A stretch of 35,012 nucleotides of DNA from DATEHG01 sp041691295 (lineage in GTDB: Bacteria > Gemmatimonadota > Gemmatimonadetes > Gemmatimonadales > GWC2-71-9). The first letter of the stretch is position 1. Each line of letters opens with the position of its first letter. A program made the translations under genes and the position numbers. Location of the stretch: assembly GCA_041691295.1 (NCBI GenBank), contig JBEPVA010000012.1, positions 1 through 35,012 on the forward strand, in the 5' to 3' direction. Under the pieces are notes generated by a model. It was not told the origin of the DNA. It saw only the letters and a program-made list of their open reading frames with translations, and did no database searches. This document shows, in pieces, positions 1 to 8,836 of this stretch.

Positions 1-1047
1 CGCCGCCACTCCTTTGCTGGTCAGCATCAGGGTCAGCATCATCACCAGCTGCTGTCCGATACTCAGATCGAGTCCGGCCGCCTGGGCCACGAACACGGAG
101 GCGACGGCCAGGTAGAGCGTCGAACCGTCGAGGTTGAACGAGTAGCCGGTGGGCAGCACAAAGGCGACGATCCGCCGTGGCACCCCGAACTTCTCCATGT
201 TTTCCATCGCCAGTGGCAGCGCGGCCTCCGACGAAGCGGTCGAAAAGGCGATCAGCCACGGTTCCCGCACCCAGCGCCAGAACCGCTTGAGCGGAATCCG
301 GCAGACCAGCGCCACCGGGACCAGCACCCCGAGGATGAAGACCACCAGGGCCGCATACAGGGTGCCGACCAGGATGCCGAGGTTGCCGAGGATGTGGATC
401 CCGCTCTTGCTGATGGTGGCGCCGATGGCGGCCCCGATCCCGACCGGGGCAAACTTCATCACGATGCCGGTGAACTTGAACATCACCTCGGACAGGCTCT
501 CGCAGAACGCCAGCATCGTCTCCTTCGGCTTGCCCTTGACCTGCGACAGCGCCGCGGCAAACAGCAGGGCAAAGAACACCACCTGCAGCACTTCGTTTCT
601 GGCGGCGGCATCGAAGAAGCTGGCCGGTACCGTGTGCTCTAGCACGCCGGACAGGGTAGTCGGGGTGCTGGCAAACTGTTTGCCTTCATCGGCCGAGACC
701 GCGAGGCTCACCCCGACTCCAGGCTTGATCAGGTTGACCGCGATCAGCCCGATGGCCAGCGCCATGGTGGTGACCACCTCGAAGTACAGCAGCGACCGGA
801 TCGCCAGCCGGCCGACCTGCTTGAGGTCATCGCCGTGGCCGGCGATCCCGACCACCAGGCTGCCGAACAACAGCGGCACCACGATCGACTTGATCATCCG
901 GAGGAAGATCGAGGACAGCGGCTGAAACACGCTGAGCAGGCTGAACCCGGTCCAGACGTCGTGATCGAGCCAGCCCAGGATTACCCCGATGATCGTGGCG
1001 ATGAGAATCCAGCCGGTGAGACTGATCTTGCGGACCGAAGCGAGCAT
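1..1047 (-). CDS. Dicarboxylate/amino acid:cation symporter (SLC1/DAACS family), 3' end outside window
   Basis: The frame is open from an ATG at 1047 to the window edge, giving 349 codons with the C-terminus missing. The protein starts MLASVRKISLTGWILIA and is almost all hydrophobic helix. It carries SLC1 signatures: the serine-rich re-entrant loop FSTASSEAALPLAM and the NLDGSTLY motif that lines the substrate/Na+ site. Members of this family (GltP, DctA) import glutamate, aspartate or C4-dicarboxylates with H+ or Na+ across the inner membrane; the substrate cannot be decided here. It is on the same strand as transaldolase, 132 bp downstream, but a hairpin-forming heptad repeat lies between them, so co-transcription is doubtful. 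No clear Shine-Dalgarno precedes the ATG. Confidence 0.9.
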   Translation of the reverse strand, partial: MLASVRKISLTGWILIATIIGVILGWLDHDVWTGFSLLSVFQPLSSIFLRMIKSIVVPLLFGSLVVGIAGHGDDLKQVGRLAIRSLLYFEVVTTMALAIGLIAVNLIKPGVGVSLAVSADEGKQFASTPTTLSGVLEHTVPASFFDAAARNEVLQVVFFALLFAAALSQVKGKPKETMLAFCESLSEVMFKFTGIVMKFAPVGIGAAIGATISKSGIHILGNLGILVGTLYAALVVFILGVLVPVALVCRIPLKRFWRWVREPWLIAFSTASSEAALPLAMENMEKFGVPRRIVAFVLPTGYSFNLDGSTLYLAVASVFVAQAAGLDLSIGQQLVMMLTLMLTSKGVAA

Positions 1048-1089
1048 GGCGCACCAAAGGGGGAGACAGAAGACAGCAGACGGGAAAAC

Positions 1090-1162
1090 GGAGATGGGAG
1101 AGTGGAGAGGGGCGTTCGGTGCGATATGAAGCACCCCTCTCCGCTCTACTCTCTCCGCTGTT
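1090..1162. repeat. Heptad-repeat inverted pair in the tal-symporter gap
   Basis: The left array is three 7-bp words at 1090-1110 (GGAGATG, GGAGAGT, GGAGAGG). The right array is four 7-bp words at 1135-1162 on the opposite strand sense (CCCTCTC, CGCTCTA and so on). The reverse complement of 1132-1158 matches 1088-1114 at about 21 of 27 positions, so the gap can fold into a long hairpin. The purine-rich side is on the sense strand of transaldolase, 18 bp after its stop. No T-run follows, so it is not a classical intrinsic terminator. Confidence 0.75.
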
Positions 1163-1179
1163 GAAGAGACGGAGAGAGT

Positions 1180-2277
<1,098 letters not shown>

Positions 2278-2326
2278 GGGACCTCGAGATACGAATTGTG
2301 GAGCCAGTTTCGGATGTCGGACGGGA

Positions 2327-2401
2327 GACAGCAGACAGAAGACAGGACTGCCCATGCATCCGCAGCGCCAGTCTCCGCGTTCCTGTCTACCGTCTTCTGT
2401 C
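2327..2401. repeat. Heptad-repeat inverted pair in the tkt-tal gap
   Basis: Three 7-bp words lie at 2327-2347 (GACAGCA, GACAGAA, GACAGGA) and three at 2381-2401 (TCCTGTC, TACCGTC, TTCTGTC). The segment GCAGACAGAAGAC at 2331-2343 is the exact reverse complement of 2392-2404. The right array begins 5 bp after the transketolase stop codon and is purine-rich on the transketolase sense strand. The whole can form a hairpin at the transketolase 3' end. There is no T-run. Confidence 0.8.
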
Positions 2402-2406
2402 TGCGA

Positions 2407-4449
2407 TTACTTGAGCAACGTACCCGCGGTCATCACAATCGCGTCGACCGTCAGCCCGAATTCCTGGTACAGCCGTTCCGCCGGCGCCGAGGCTCCAAAA
2501 TGGTCGAGCCCGAGCGCGATGCCCTGGTCTCCAACCCACCGATGCCACCCCATTGTCGCGGCGGCCTCAATACTCACCCGCGCCTTGACCGACGGCGGCA
2601 GGACCTCATCACGATAGCTCTGGGTCTGGGCATCGAACAGCTCCCAGCATGGCATGGAGACGACCCGGACTTTCCGGCCAGCCGCGGTCAACTGATCGGC
2701 GGCGGTCAGCGCCAGCTGAATCTCGGAACCGGTGGACAGCAGGATCAGTTCCGGTACGCCGCTCGAATCACGCAGGACGTAGCCGCCCCGCCGTACCCCC
2801 TCGGCCGGCGCCAGTTTGGTCCGGTCGAGGATAGGAAGCTTCTGGCGCGACAGCGCCAGCACGGTCGGGCCGTCGGTCCGGCTGATTGCGGCACGCCACG
2901 CTTCGACGGTCTCGGTCGCGTCGGCCGGCCGGATCACATTCACGTTCGGAGTGGCCCGCAGCATGGCCAGCTGTTCGATCGGCTGGTGGGTCGGTCCGTC
3001 TTCGCCGAGGCCGATCGAGTCGTGGGTGCCGACGTAGATCACCGGCAATCCCATCAGTCCGGACAGCCGGATCGACGGCTTGCAGTAGTCGGTGAAGATC
3101 AGGAAGGTGCTGCCGAACGGCCTGAGCCCTCCGTGCGCCGCCATCCCGTTGAGCACCGACGCCATCCCGTGCTCGCGGATGCCCCAATGGAGATTGCGGC
3201 CCGTCGCGGTGGCGCTCACGCTGCCACCCCCCTTGATCTCGGTGCCGGTGCTCTCGGCCAGGTCGGCGGAGCCGCCGATCAGATTCGGGACCTTCGCCGC
3301 CAGCGCGTTGAGCGTCTTGGCCGACGCCTGCCGGGTGGCCAGGGCGCCATCAGCCGGCGTGAATACGGGCAGGGCGGTCTCCCACCCCTCGGGGAGCGCG
3401 CCGCTGAGCGCCCGTTCGAACGACATGGCCAGCTCGGGGTTGGCACTCTTCCATCCGGCCGCCCGGTTGCTCCACTCCTTTTCCAGCTCCGCACCCCGTT
3501 GCCGTGCGGCGGTGGCCCATTGCTTTCCCTCGGCGGACACGTGGAAGGGCTGATCGAGCGGCCATCCCAGGATTTCCTTGGTCTTGCGGATCTCGTCGGC
3601 GCCGAGTGGCGCGCCGTGCGCGCCGGAGGTGCCGCCCTTGATGGGCGCGGGATCGCCGATTTTCGTCTTGAGCACGATCAGGGTCGGCTTCGCGCGCTGC
3701 CCCGCCGCATCGCGCAGGGCGCGATCGATCGCGGTGAGGTCGTTGCCGTCGGCCACCTTCAGCACCCGCCAGCCGTAGGCCTCGAACCGGCCACCGACAT
3801 TTTCCGAGAACGAAATCCCCGCCCGCCCGTCGATGGTGATGTCGTTGTCGTCGTAGATCATCGTCAACTTGCCCAGGGCCAGGTGGCCGGCGATCGATGC
3901 GGCCTCGCTGGCCACCCCTTCCATCAGGTCACCATCGCTGACCAGCGCCCAGGTCCGGTGATCGACCAGCACCTGCCCTGGCCGGTTGAACTGCTCAGCC
4001 ATCAGTCGCTCGGCCAGCGCCATACCGACCGCATTGCCCACCCCCTGGCCCAGCGGGCCGGTGGTGGTCTCGATCCCGGCGGTGTGGCCGCGCTCCGGAT
4101 GACCCGGTGTTCTCGAACCCCACTGGCGGAAATGCCTGATGTCCTCGAGCGAGAGATCGTAACCGCTCAGGTGCAGCAGAGCGTAGCTCAGCATCGAGGC
4201 GTGACCGCAGGACAGCACGAAACGGTCGCGATCGGGCCAGGCGGGATTGGCGGGATTGTGACGCAGGAACCGGGACCAGAGGAGGTAGCCGACCGGGGCC
4301 AGCGCCATCGGGGTGCCCGGGTGGCCGGAGTTGGCTTTTTCGACCGCGTCCATGGCCAGGACCCGGATCGAGTTGATGATCGACCAATCTGTGCCGTGCG
4401 GCGCAATTGGGTCGGCGACTGGCGCGGCTTCCGGGGCGATCGGGCTCAG
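2407..4449 (-). CDS. tkt: Transketolase, probable CTG start
   Basis: This is a thiamine-diphosphate enzyme of the non-oxidative pentose phosphate pathway. It has the family start ANSGHPGTPMALAPV, the TPP-binding stretch SDGDLMEG...DDN, the GGSADLAEST region, and GTHDSIGLGEDGPTHQP in the pyrimidine-binding domain. The first ATG (4353, 648 residues) would cut into conserved sequence: the codons just upstream read DWSIINSIRVLA, matching the usual N-terminal helix of the family. No in-frame ATG, GTG or TTG exists between the upstream TAA and 4353. A CTG at 4449-4447 has GGAG at 4460-4457 with a 7-nt spacer and gives 680 residues, close to family length, so I chose it. A sequencing frameshift would be the alternative. 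It diverges from carH and sits directly upstream of tal. Confidence 0.9.
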   Translation of the reverse strand: MSPIAPEAAPVADPIAPHGTDWSIINSIRVLAMDAVEKANSGHPGTPMALAPVGYLLWSRFLRHNPANPAWPDRDRFVLSCGHASMLSYALLHLSGYDLSLEDIRHFRQWGSRTPGHPERGHTAGIETTTGPLGQGVGNAVGMALAERLMAEQFNRPGQVLVDHRTWALVSDGDLMEGVASEAASIAGHLALGKLTMIYDDNDITIDGRAGISFSENVGGRFEAYGWRVLKVADGNDLTAIDRALRDAAGQRAKPTLIVLKTKIGDPAPIKGGTSGAHGAPLGADEIRKTKEILGWPLDQPFHVSAEGKQWATAARQRGAELEKEWSNRAAGWKSANPELAMSFERALSGALPEGWETALPVFTPADGALATRQASAKTLNALAAKVPNLIGGSADLAESTGTEIKGGGSVSATATGRNLHWGIREHGMASVLNGMAAHGGLRPFGSTFLIFTDYCKPSIRLSGLMGLPVIYVGTHDSIGLGEDGPTHQPIEQLAMLRATPNVNVIRPADATETVEAWRAAISRTDGPTVLALSRQKLPILDRTKLAPAEGVRRGGYVLRDSSGVPELILLSTGSEIQLALTAADQLTAAGRKVRVVSMPCWELFDAQTQSYRDEVLPPSVKARVSIEAAATMGWHRWVGDQGIALGLDHFGASAPAERLYQEFGLTVDAIVMTAGTLLK

Positions 4450-4460
4450 CTGAGGACTCC
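4447..4460 (-). promoter_or_regulatory. GGAG ribosome-binding site and CTG start codon of transketolase
   Basis: On the minus strand GGAG (4460-4457) is followed by seven bases and CTG (4449-4447), in frame with the downstream ATG at 4353 (32 codons). It is the only well-spaced start signal in the open frame above the conserved N-terminal helix. The assignment rests on spacing and on conserved residues upstream of the ATG. Confidence 0.5.
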
Positions 4461-4565
4461 GGACTGGGGGGCCAGGGACCTGGACTCGGGTGGGGAAGCG
4501 GGGACGCCCCGAGCAAGGGTGGGCAAATTAATCAACGCCGATCCATGGCGTCAGTCATCCCTTCT

Positions 4566-4609
4566 TGACAGGTTTAGTTTACGCTATTTCGTGACAGTTT
4601 AAGCTTACG
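4566..4609. repeat. 18-bp direct repeats in the tkt/carH control region
   Basis: Two copies of TGACAG-N7-TTACG start at 4566 and 4592, exactly 26 bp apart. A third TGACAG at 4678 is part of the carH -35 region. The surrounding 4540-4690 is markedly AT-rich compared with the rest of the window. These may be operator sites for the MerR-type regulator or another factor acting on transketolase; this is inference. Confidence 0.5.
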
Positions 4610-4676
4610 TTTTTGATGTGGATTGCCACCCAGGGGTGACTCACGATATCACGTTCATGGTTATATAGCATAACAT

Positions 4677-4705
4677 TTGACAGACCTGTACCCAGGTCGT
4701 ACCTT
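4677..4705 (+). promoter_or_regulatory. Sigma-70-like promoter of the carH-carotenoid operon
   Basis: TTGACA at 4677-4682 is a perfect -35 hexamer. After a 17-bp spacer comes TACCTT (4700-4705), a reasonable -10. The GTG start codon of carH begins at 4712, seven bases after the -10, which is where transcription would be expected to begin. The carH mRNA is therefore probably leaderless, and there is no room for a Shine-Dalgarno sequence. Confidence 0.7.
4683..4703. promoter_or_regulatory. Probable CarH operator inside the promoter spacer
   Basis: GACCTG-TACC-CAGGTC (4683-4698) is a perfect 6-bp inverted repeat between the -35 and -10. In addition TGTACC (4687-4692) and CGTACC (4698-4703) are direct repeats 11 bp apart. 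CarH of Thermus is known to bind 11-bp direct repeats with a TnTACA core overlapping the -35 region, and classical MerR proteins bind palindromes in the spacer. Either arrangement would put the regulator on its own promoter. Confidence 0.6.
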
Positions 4706-4711
4706 CTGACC

Positions 4712-5605
4712 GTGACCCAACCCGAGCCGTTCTACGAGATATATGAAGTCTCTGCCCTCACGGGACTGGCGCCTGCACGCCTCCGGGCGTGGGAACGGCG
4801 CTATGCCGTGGTCCGCCCCGAGCGCCAGGCCAATCGCTATCGAGCGTACAACGCTCGACAGGTGGCACTGCTCAGGGCCTACGCCCGGCTGATTCATGCC
4901 GGCAGTCGAATCGGAGACCTGGTTTCCCTGCCGATCGAGGCGGTGCTGGCCCAGGCAGATGCCCGGGATCAGGACGGAACTCCGGTCGGGGCATTTCTGG
5001 CGGCGGTCGAGCGGCTCGATCGCGGGGCGATGTACGGGATTCTCGAGACCGAAGCCCAGAGTCGCGGTCTGGTCCGCCTGTGCGATGAGGTCATCCAGCC
5101 GCTCGGTCAGCAGGTTGGTGATCGCTGGGCCCTTGGAATGCTGCCGATCGCACTCGAGCATCTGGCCAGCGAAGCGGTGGTTTCCTTTCTCAAGCACGCC
5201 CTGACCCTGGCCCCGGCTACCGATCGGCCGATCCTGCTGGCCAGCTGCCTGGCGGGTGAACGACACGAATGGGGCGTGCTCCGCAGCCTGGCTCATGCCC
5301 AGGCCGCCGGCTGGCGGCTCAGCTATCTCGGTGCCGATCTGCCGCTCAGCGAAACGATCGAAGCGGCCTGGCGGCTCAAGCCTTCGCTGGTGGGGCTCAG
5401 TGCCAGCGATCCCGACAACGTCGAGCGCCAGATGCGGGAGCTGCTCCAGCTTCCCAAGCGGATGCCGGCCGGAGTCCAGGTTATTTTCGGCGGCCGGGGC
5501 TTCGTGCCGCATGCCCAGCCACTCAAATCCATCGGCCTGCTGCACGGTTCCGATCAGTTTCCCACTCCCGCCGCGCTTCGATCCGCGCTGGCACCAGCCC
5601 AATGA
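4712..5605 (+). CDS. carH: CarH/LitR-type MerR regulator with B12-binding photosensor domain
   Basis: The protein has 297 residues. Residues 7-75 form a MerR winged helix (YEVSALTGLAPARLRAWERRY, then NRYRAYN). Residues about 90-165 form the four-helix cap and 170-290 a cobalamin-binding Rossmann domain. The photoreceptor signature W-x9-EH is present exactly (W139, E149, H150), as is the B12 lower-ligand motif ExHxxG (E183, H185) followed by VGLSAS and IFGG. In known CarH proteins adenosylcobalamin holds a DNA-bound repressor tetramer in the dark, and light breaks the Co-C bond, the tetramer and repression of carotenoid genes. The start is a GTG with no Shine-Dalgarno, apparently leaderless. 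Its TGA overlaps the crtI ATG by 4 bp. Confidence 0.92.
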   Translation: MTQPEPFYEIYEVSALTGLAPARLRAWERRYAVVRPERQANRYRAYNARQVALLRAYARLIHAGSRIGDLVSLPIEAVLAQADARDQDGTPVGAFLAAVERLDRGAMYGILETEAQSRGLVRLCDEVIQPLGQQVGDRWALGMLPIALEHLASEAVVSFLKHALTLAPATDRPILLASCLAGERHEWGVLRSLAHAQAAGWRLSYLGADLPLSETIEAAWRLKPSLVGLSASDPDNVERQMRELLQLPKRMPAGVQVIFGGRGFVPHAQPLKSIGLLHGSDQFPTPAALRSALAPAQ

Positions 5606-7155
5606 CCGTCATCCAGCCCAGGGTGGCCGCACCGCCGGTTGCCGGTCGTGCTCCCGCCATTCTGCGGCGGCCGGGCGCGCCGACGGTCATCGTGGTCGGG
5701 GCCGGTCTCGGTGGCCTCGGCACCGCAGTGCGGCTGCAGAGTCAGGGGTATCAGGTCACCATCCTGGAAAAACATGCGGTTCCAGGCGGCCGATGCGGCT
5801 TCCTCGAGGATGCCGGCTTCCGGTTCGACACCGGCCCGACGCTGCTGCTGATGGTCGAATATCTCCGGGCGCTGTTCACTGACGCCGGCCGGAAGCTGGA
5901 GGACTATCTCGAGCTGGTGCAGCTCGACCCGAACTACCGGATTACCTGGTCCGACGGTTCGACCATGGAAATCACCAGTCGGCTCAATGCCATGCTGGCC
6001 AATGTCGAGACGATCGAACCGGGCTCGAGCCGCCAGCTGCTCAAGTTCCTGGCCGAGACCAATCACCTGTATACGGTGGGACTCAACGGCTTCGTGGACA
6101 AGCAGGTCCACACCCGCAAGGAATTCTTCAACCTCAAGAACGCGGCGCTGCTGATCCGGGGCCGCGCCATGCAGAACCTGCGCAAGATGGTTGGCTCGTT
6201 CTTTAAAGATGAGCGGCTGCGCGGCGCGTTCAGCTTCCAATCGCTGTATCTCGGTCTTTCGCCGTACAAATCGCCCGCCATCTACTCGCTGCTGCCGTAT
6301 ACCGAGGTGGCCGGCGGACTGTATTTCCCGATGGGCGGCATGCACGCGCTGCCCCGTGCCCTGGCCAGACTGGCCGGCGATCTCGGGGTCACCAGCCGCT
6401 ACGGTGCCGCCGTAACCTCGGTCGAGCGTTCCGGTGACAGGGTGACCGGTGTCCGCCTCGAGGATGGCACCAGGCTCGACGCCGACCTGGTGGTCATCAA
6501 CGCCGACCTGCCCTACGCCTATGAAACGCTGCTGGGCGAGAAGTACCCCCGGATCGACAAATTCGATTTCAGCTGCTCGGCTTTCCTGATGTATATGGGG
6601 ACCGACCGGCTGTATCCCGAGCTGCGGCATCACAACCTGGTGGTGCCCTCGGACCTGCGCACCACCTGTGACGACATCTTCGAACGGCTGAAGATCCCGG
6701 CCGAGCCGGCCTACTACATCTGCAATCCCAGCAAGACCGATCCTTCGCTGGCGCCGGCCGGCGGCGAGAACCTCTTCGTGCTGGTGCCGGTGCCGGCCCA
6801 GGAGCCGGGTCACGAGATTGACTGGGCGGTCGAGGGGCCGAAGCTCGAGGCCGCCATGATGCTGCGGCTCGAGAAGTTCGGCCTGACCGATCTGAGGCGG
6901 CATCTCGTCACCCGGCACACCTTCACGCCGGAAGATTTCCGCCGCAACTTCGGCAACACCAGGGCCGAGGCATTCGGTCTGTCCCACGGGATCGATCAGG
7001 TCGGCTACTTCAGGCCGCAGAACCGTCACCCGGCGTACGCCAATCTCTACTTCGTCGGCCAGAGCACCCACCCCGGCTGTGGGGTTCCGATGGTGCTGAT
7101 CTCGGCCCGGCTCACCGCCGAGCGGCTCTCGAACGAACATCCGGTGAAGCGATGA
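5602..7155 (+). CDS. crtI: CrtI-type phytoene desaturase / carotenoid FAD oxidoreductase
   Basis: The protein has 517 residues. It has an N-terminal dinucleotide fold with VVGAGLGGLG (residues 31-40), the following EKHAVPGGRCG stretch, and the C-terminal family motif YFVGQSTHPGCGVPMVL. CrtI enzymes are FAD-dependent, membrane-associated and insert double bases of conjugation into phytoene to give neurosporene or lycopene; relatives act on C30 substrates or as later carotenoid oxygenases. With crtB next door, phytoene desaturation is the simplest reading. The ATG overlaps the carH stop as ATGA and its own TGA overlaps the crtB ATG as ATGA, indicating translational coupling. The frame is open further upstream, but that part lies antiparallel in sense to nothing and within carH, so it is rejected. 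The number of desaturation steps cannot be read from sequence. Confidence 0.9.
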   Translation: MTVIQPRVAAPPVAGRAPAILRRPGAPTVIVVGAGLGGLGTAVRLQSQGYQVTILEKHAVPGGRCGFLEDAGFRFDTGPTLLLMVEYLRALFTDAGRKLEDYLELVQLDPNYRITWSDGSTMEITSRLNAMLANVETIEPGSSRQLLKFLAETNHLYTVGLNGFVDKQVHTRKEFFNLKNAALLIRGRAMQNLRKMVGSFFKDERLRGAFSFQSLYLGLSPYKSPAIYSLLPYTEVAGGLYFPMGGMHALPRALARLAGDLGVTSRYGAAVTSVERSGDRVTGVRLEDGTRLDADLVVINADLPYAYETLLGEKYPRIDKFDFSCSAFLMYMGTDRLYPELRHHNLVVPSDLRTTCDDIFERLKIPAEPAYYICNPSKTDPSLAPAGGENLFVLVPVPAQEPGHEIDWAVEGPKLEAAMMLRLEKFGLTDLRRHLVTRHTFTPEDFRRNFGNTRAEAFGLSHGIDQVGYFRPQNRHPAYANLYFVGQSTHPGCGVPMVLISARLTAERLSNEHPVKR

Positions 7156-8051
7156 ACGCCGCGGTCGAAGCCAGTTACCGGGCGGCCGAGCGGGTGACGG
7201 CGGACTGGGCCCGCAGTTTCTACTTTGCCAGCCGCTTCCTGCCGGATCCCAAGCGCCGGGCCGTCTTCGCGATCTATGACTATTGCCGTCACGCTGACAA
7301 CCTGGTGGATGGTCGTGGCAGCCGCCCGGCGTCACTGGCGCGGCAGGACCTGGCCCGGCTGGCCGAGCAGGTCCGTGAGCTCCACGCCGGTGGTCCTGCT
7401 CCAGAGTACCGGTGGCTGGCGTTGGCCGATACGCTGCAGCGCTTCGAGGTGCCACTGGCGCCGCTGCTGGAATTGCTGGATGGGGTGGCGGAGGATCTTG
7501 AACCGGATGCCGTGGCCGACTTTGCCACGCTGTACGAGTACTGCCGCAAGGTGGCGGGCGGGGTGGGCCTGATGCTCGGTCCGGTGCTGGGCGCTTCCGG
7601 CGGTGAATTCGAGGCCCACGGCGTCGATCTGGGCATCGCGATGCAGCTGACCAATGTGCTGCGGGATGTGGCCGAGGATCTTGATGAGGGCCGGTTGTAC
7701 CTGCCCGCCGATGAGCTGGCGGCGCATGGCGTGTCGCGCGCCGACCTGGAGCGCCGGGTCATGTCACCAGCGCTGCGGCTGTTCGTGATCGAGCAGGTCC
7801 GCCGGGCCCGGTACTACTTTTCCCGCGGTGACGCGGTGGTGCCGCTGTTTCCGACCGACGGTTCCCGGCTGACCGTCCGGCTGCTGCAGCGGACCTACGC
7901 CGGAATTCTCGACCGGATCGAAGCCCGCAATTTCGACCTGTTCCGCGGCCGGGCCAGCACCTCCCCGGGCCGCAAATTCCTCATCATGGCACGCGCGGTA
8001 CTCGACGAACGATGGTCCCGAACCCCGCATCTTTCGACTCACTCCGCCTGA
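7152..8051 (+). CDS. crtB: Phytoene synthase (squalene/phytoene synthase family)
   Basis: The protein has 299 residues. It carries both Asp-rich prenyl-diphosphate motifs: D49-x3-D53 within CRHADNLVD and D172-x3-D176 within NVLRDVAEDLDEGRLYLP. The N-terminal ARSFYFASRFLP is typical of the family. It condenses two geranylgeranyl diphosphates to phytoene, the first committed step of C40 carotenoids; a C30 (diapophytoene) role is possible but less likely next to a CrtI. It overlaps crtI by 4 bp and the next gene by 40 bp. No geranylgeranyl diphosphate synthase or lycopene cyclase is in the window, so the pathway is completed elsewhere. Confidence 0.9.
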   Translation: MNAAVEASYRAAERVTADWARSFYFASRFLPDPKRRAVFAIYDYCRHADNLVDGRGSRPASLARQDLARLAEQVRELHAGGPAPEYRWLALADTLQRFEVPLAPLLELLDGVAEDLEPDAVADFATLYEYCRKVAGGVGLMLGPVLGASGGEFEAHGVDLGIAMQLTNVLRDVAEDLDEGRLYLPADELAAHGVSRADLERRVMSPALRLFVIEQVRRARYYFSRGDAVVPLFPTDGSRLTVRLLQRTYAGILDRIEARNFDLFRGRASTSPGRKFLIMARAVLDERWSRTPHLSTHSA

Positions 8052-8836
8052 CCGCCGCCGACCCGGCACCCGCAGTGCGCGCTCCGGATCCGTGGGCGCT
8101 CTGGCTGTTCGACCGATACATGGAGCGGCTGTTCAGCCGCCAGCTGGCCGGATCCTGGTGGGCCTCCGAGTCGGCGCCCGACCGCTGGGACCCCGGCCTG
8201 CCGTTGCTGTTCGTTTCCAATCACACCAACTGGTGGGACGGTTTCCTTGCCTACGTACTGACCCGCCGGCTGGGCCGCACCTTTCACATTCTGATGCAAG
8301 CGGAGCACCTGGCTCGCTACGGATTCTTCCGCCGGATCGGAGTCCTGCCGCTCCGCCGGTCACTGGCCATGGCCGCGCACCACGATCTGTTGGCGTCTCG
8401 TGGGGCGCTCGATCCCGCCAACGGGATGTGGATCTTTCCGCAGGGTGCCCGCCGCCCGGCGCTGGAACCGTTTGCCGAAGTCGAGTCTGGCGCGGCGCTG
8501 CTGGCACTTGGCGCCGGCCGGCCGGTCCTGATCTGTCCGGTCGCATTCAGGTACATTTTCCGGGGCGAATCACATCCGGAGGCCGTAGCGCTGCTTGGGA
8601 CACCATGGCGGGTCGAGCCCGGTGAGAGTGGCCGGGCGGCGCGGCGCACACTCACGGCCGAGATCGAGCTGCGGGTCGCGGCGCTGATCGGCCGGCTGGA
8701 TGATCGGCTCGGCCGCGAATCGATGGACGAGTTTCGCCAATTATTGCCCGGCCGCCCGGCCATCAACAAACGTTTCGACCGCTGGCGTCATCGCCTCGGT
8801 CTGCTCCGGGGGCCGTTCGAGGAACGCAATGGATAG
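8012..8836 (+). CDS. PlsC-like acyltransferase in the carotenoid operon
   Basis: The protein has 274 residues. It has the acyltransferase catalytic motif NHTNWWD (NHx4D) near residue 70, a second block around LMQAEHLARYGFFRRIGVLPL, and FPQGARRP (the FPEG/S equivalent) near residue 148. These belong to the 1-acyl-glycerol-3-phosphate acyltransferase superfamily. The position directly after crtB, with 40 bp of overlap, suggests that it acylates a carotenoid (for example a glycosylated or hydroxylated end group), as other acyltransferases of carotenoid clusters do. A lipid substrate is equally possible. The start at 8012 lacks a clear ribosome site; a GTG at 8075, after the crtB stop, is an alternative. 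Confidence 0.75.
   Translation: MVPNPASFDSLRLTAADPAPAVRAPDPWALWLFDRYMERLFSRQLAGSWWASESAPDRWDPGLPLLFVSNHTNWWDGFLAYVLTRRLGRTFHILMQAEHLARYGFFRRIGVLPLRRSLAMAAHHDLLASRGALDPANGMWIFPQGARRPALEPFAEVESGAALLALGAGRPVLICPVAFRYIFRGESHPEAVALLGTPWRVEPGESGRAARRTLTAEIELRVAALIGRLDDRLGRESMDEFRQLLPGRPAINKRFDRWRHRLGLLRGPFEERNG

Noticed and set aside
5554..7455. 633-codon minus-strand open frame opposite crtI
   Set aside because: Same reason: crtI and crtB on the plus strand have full family motifs and overlapping stop/start codons.
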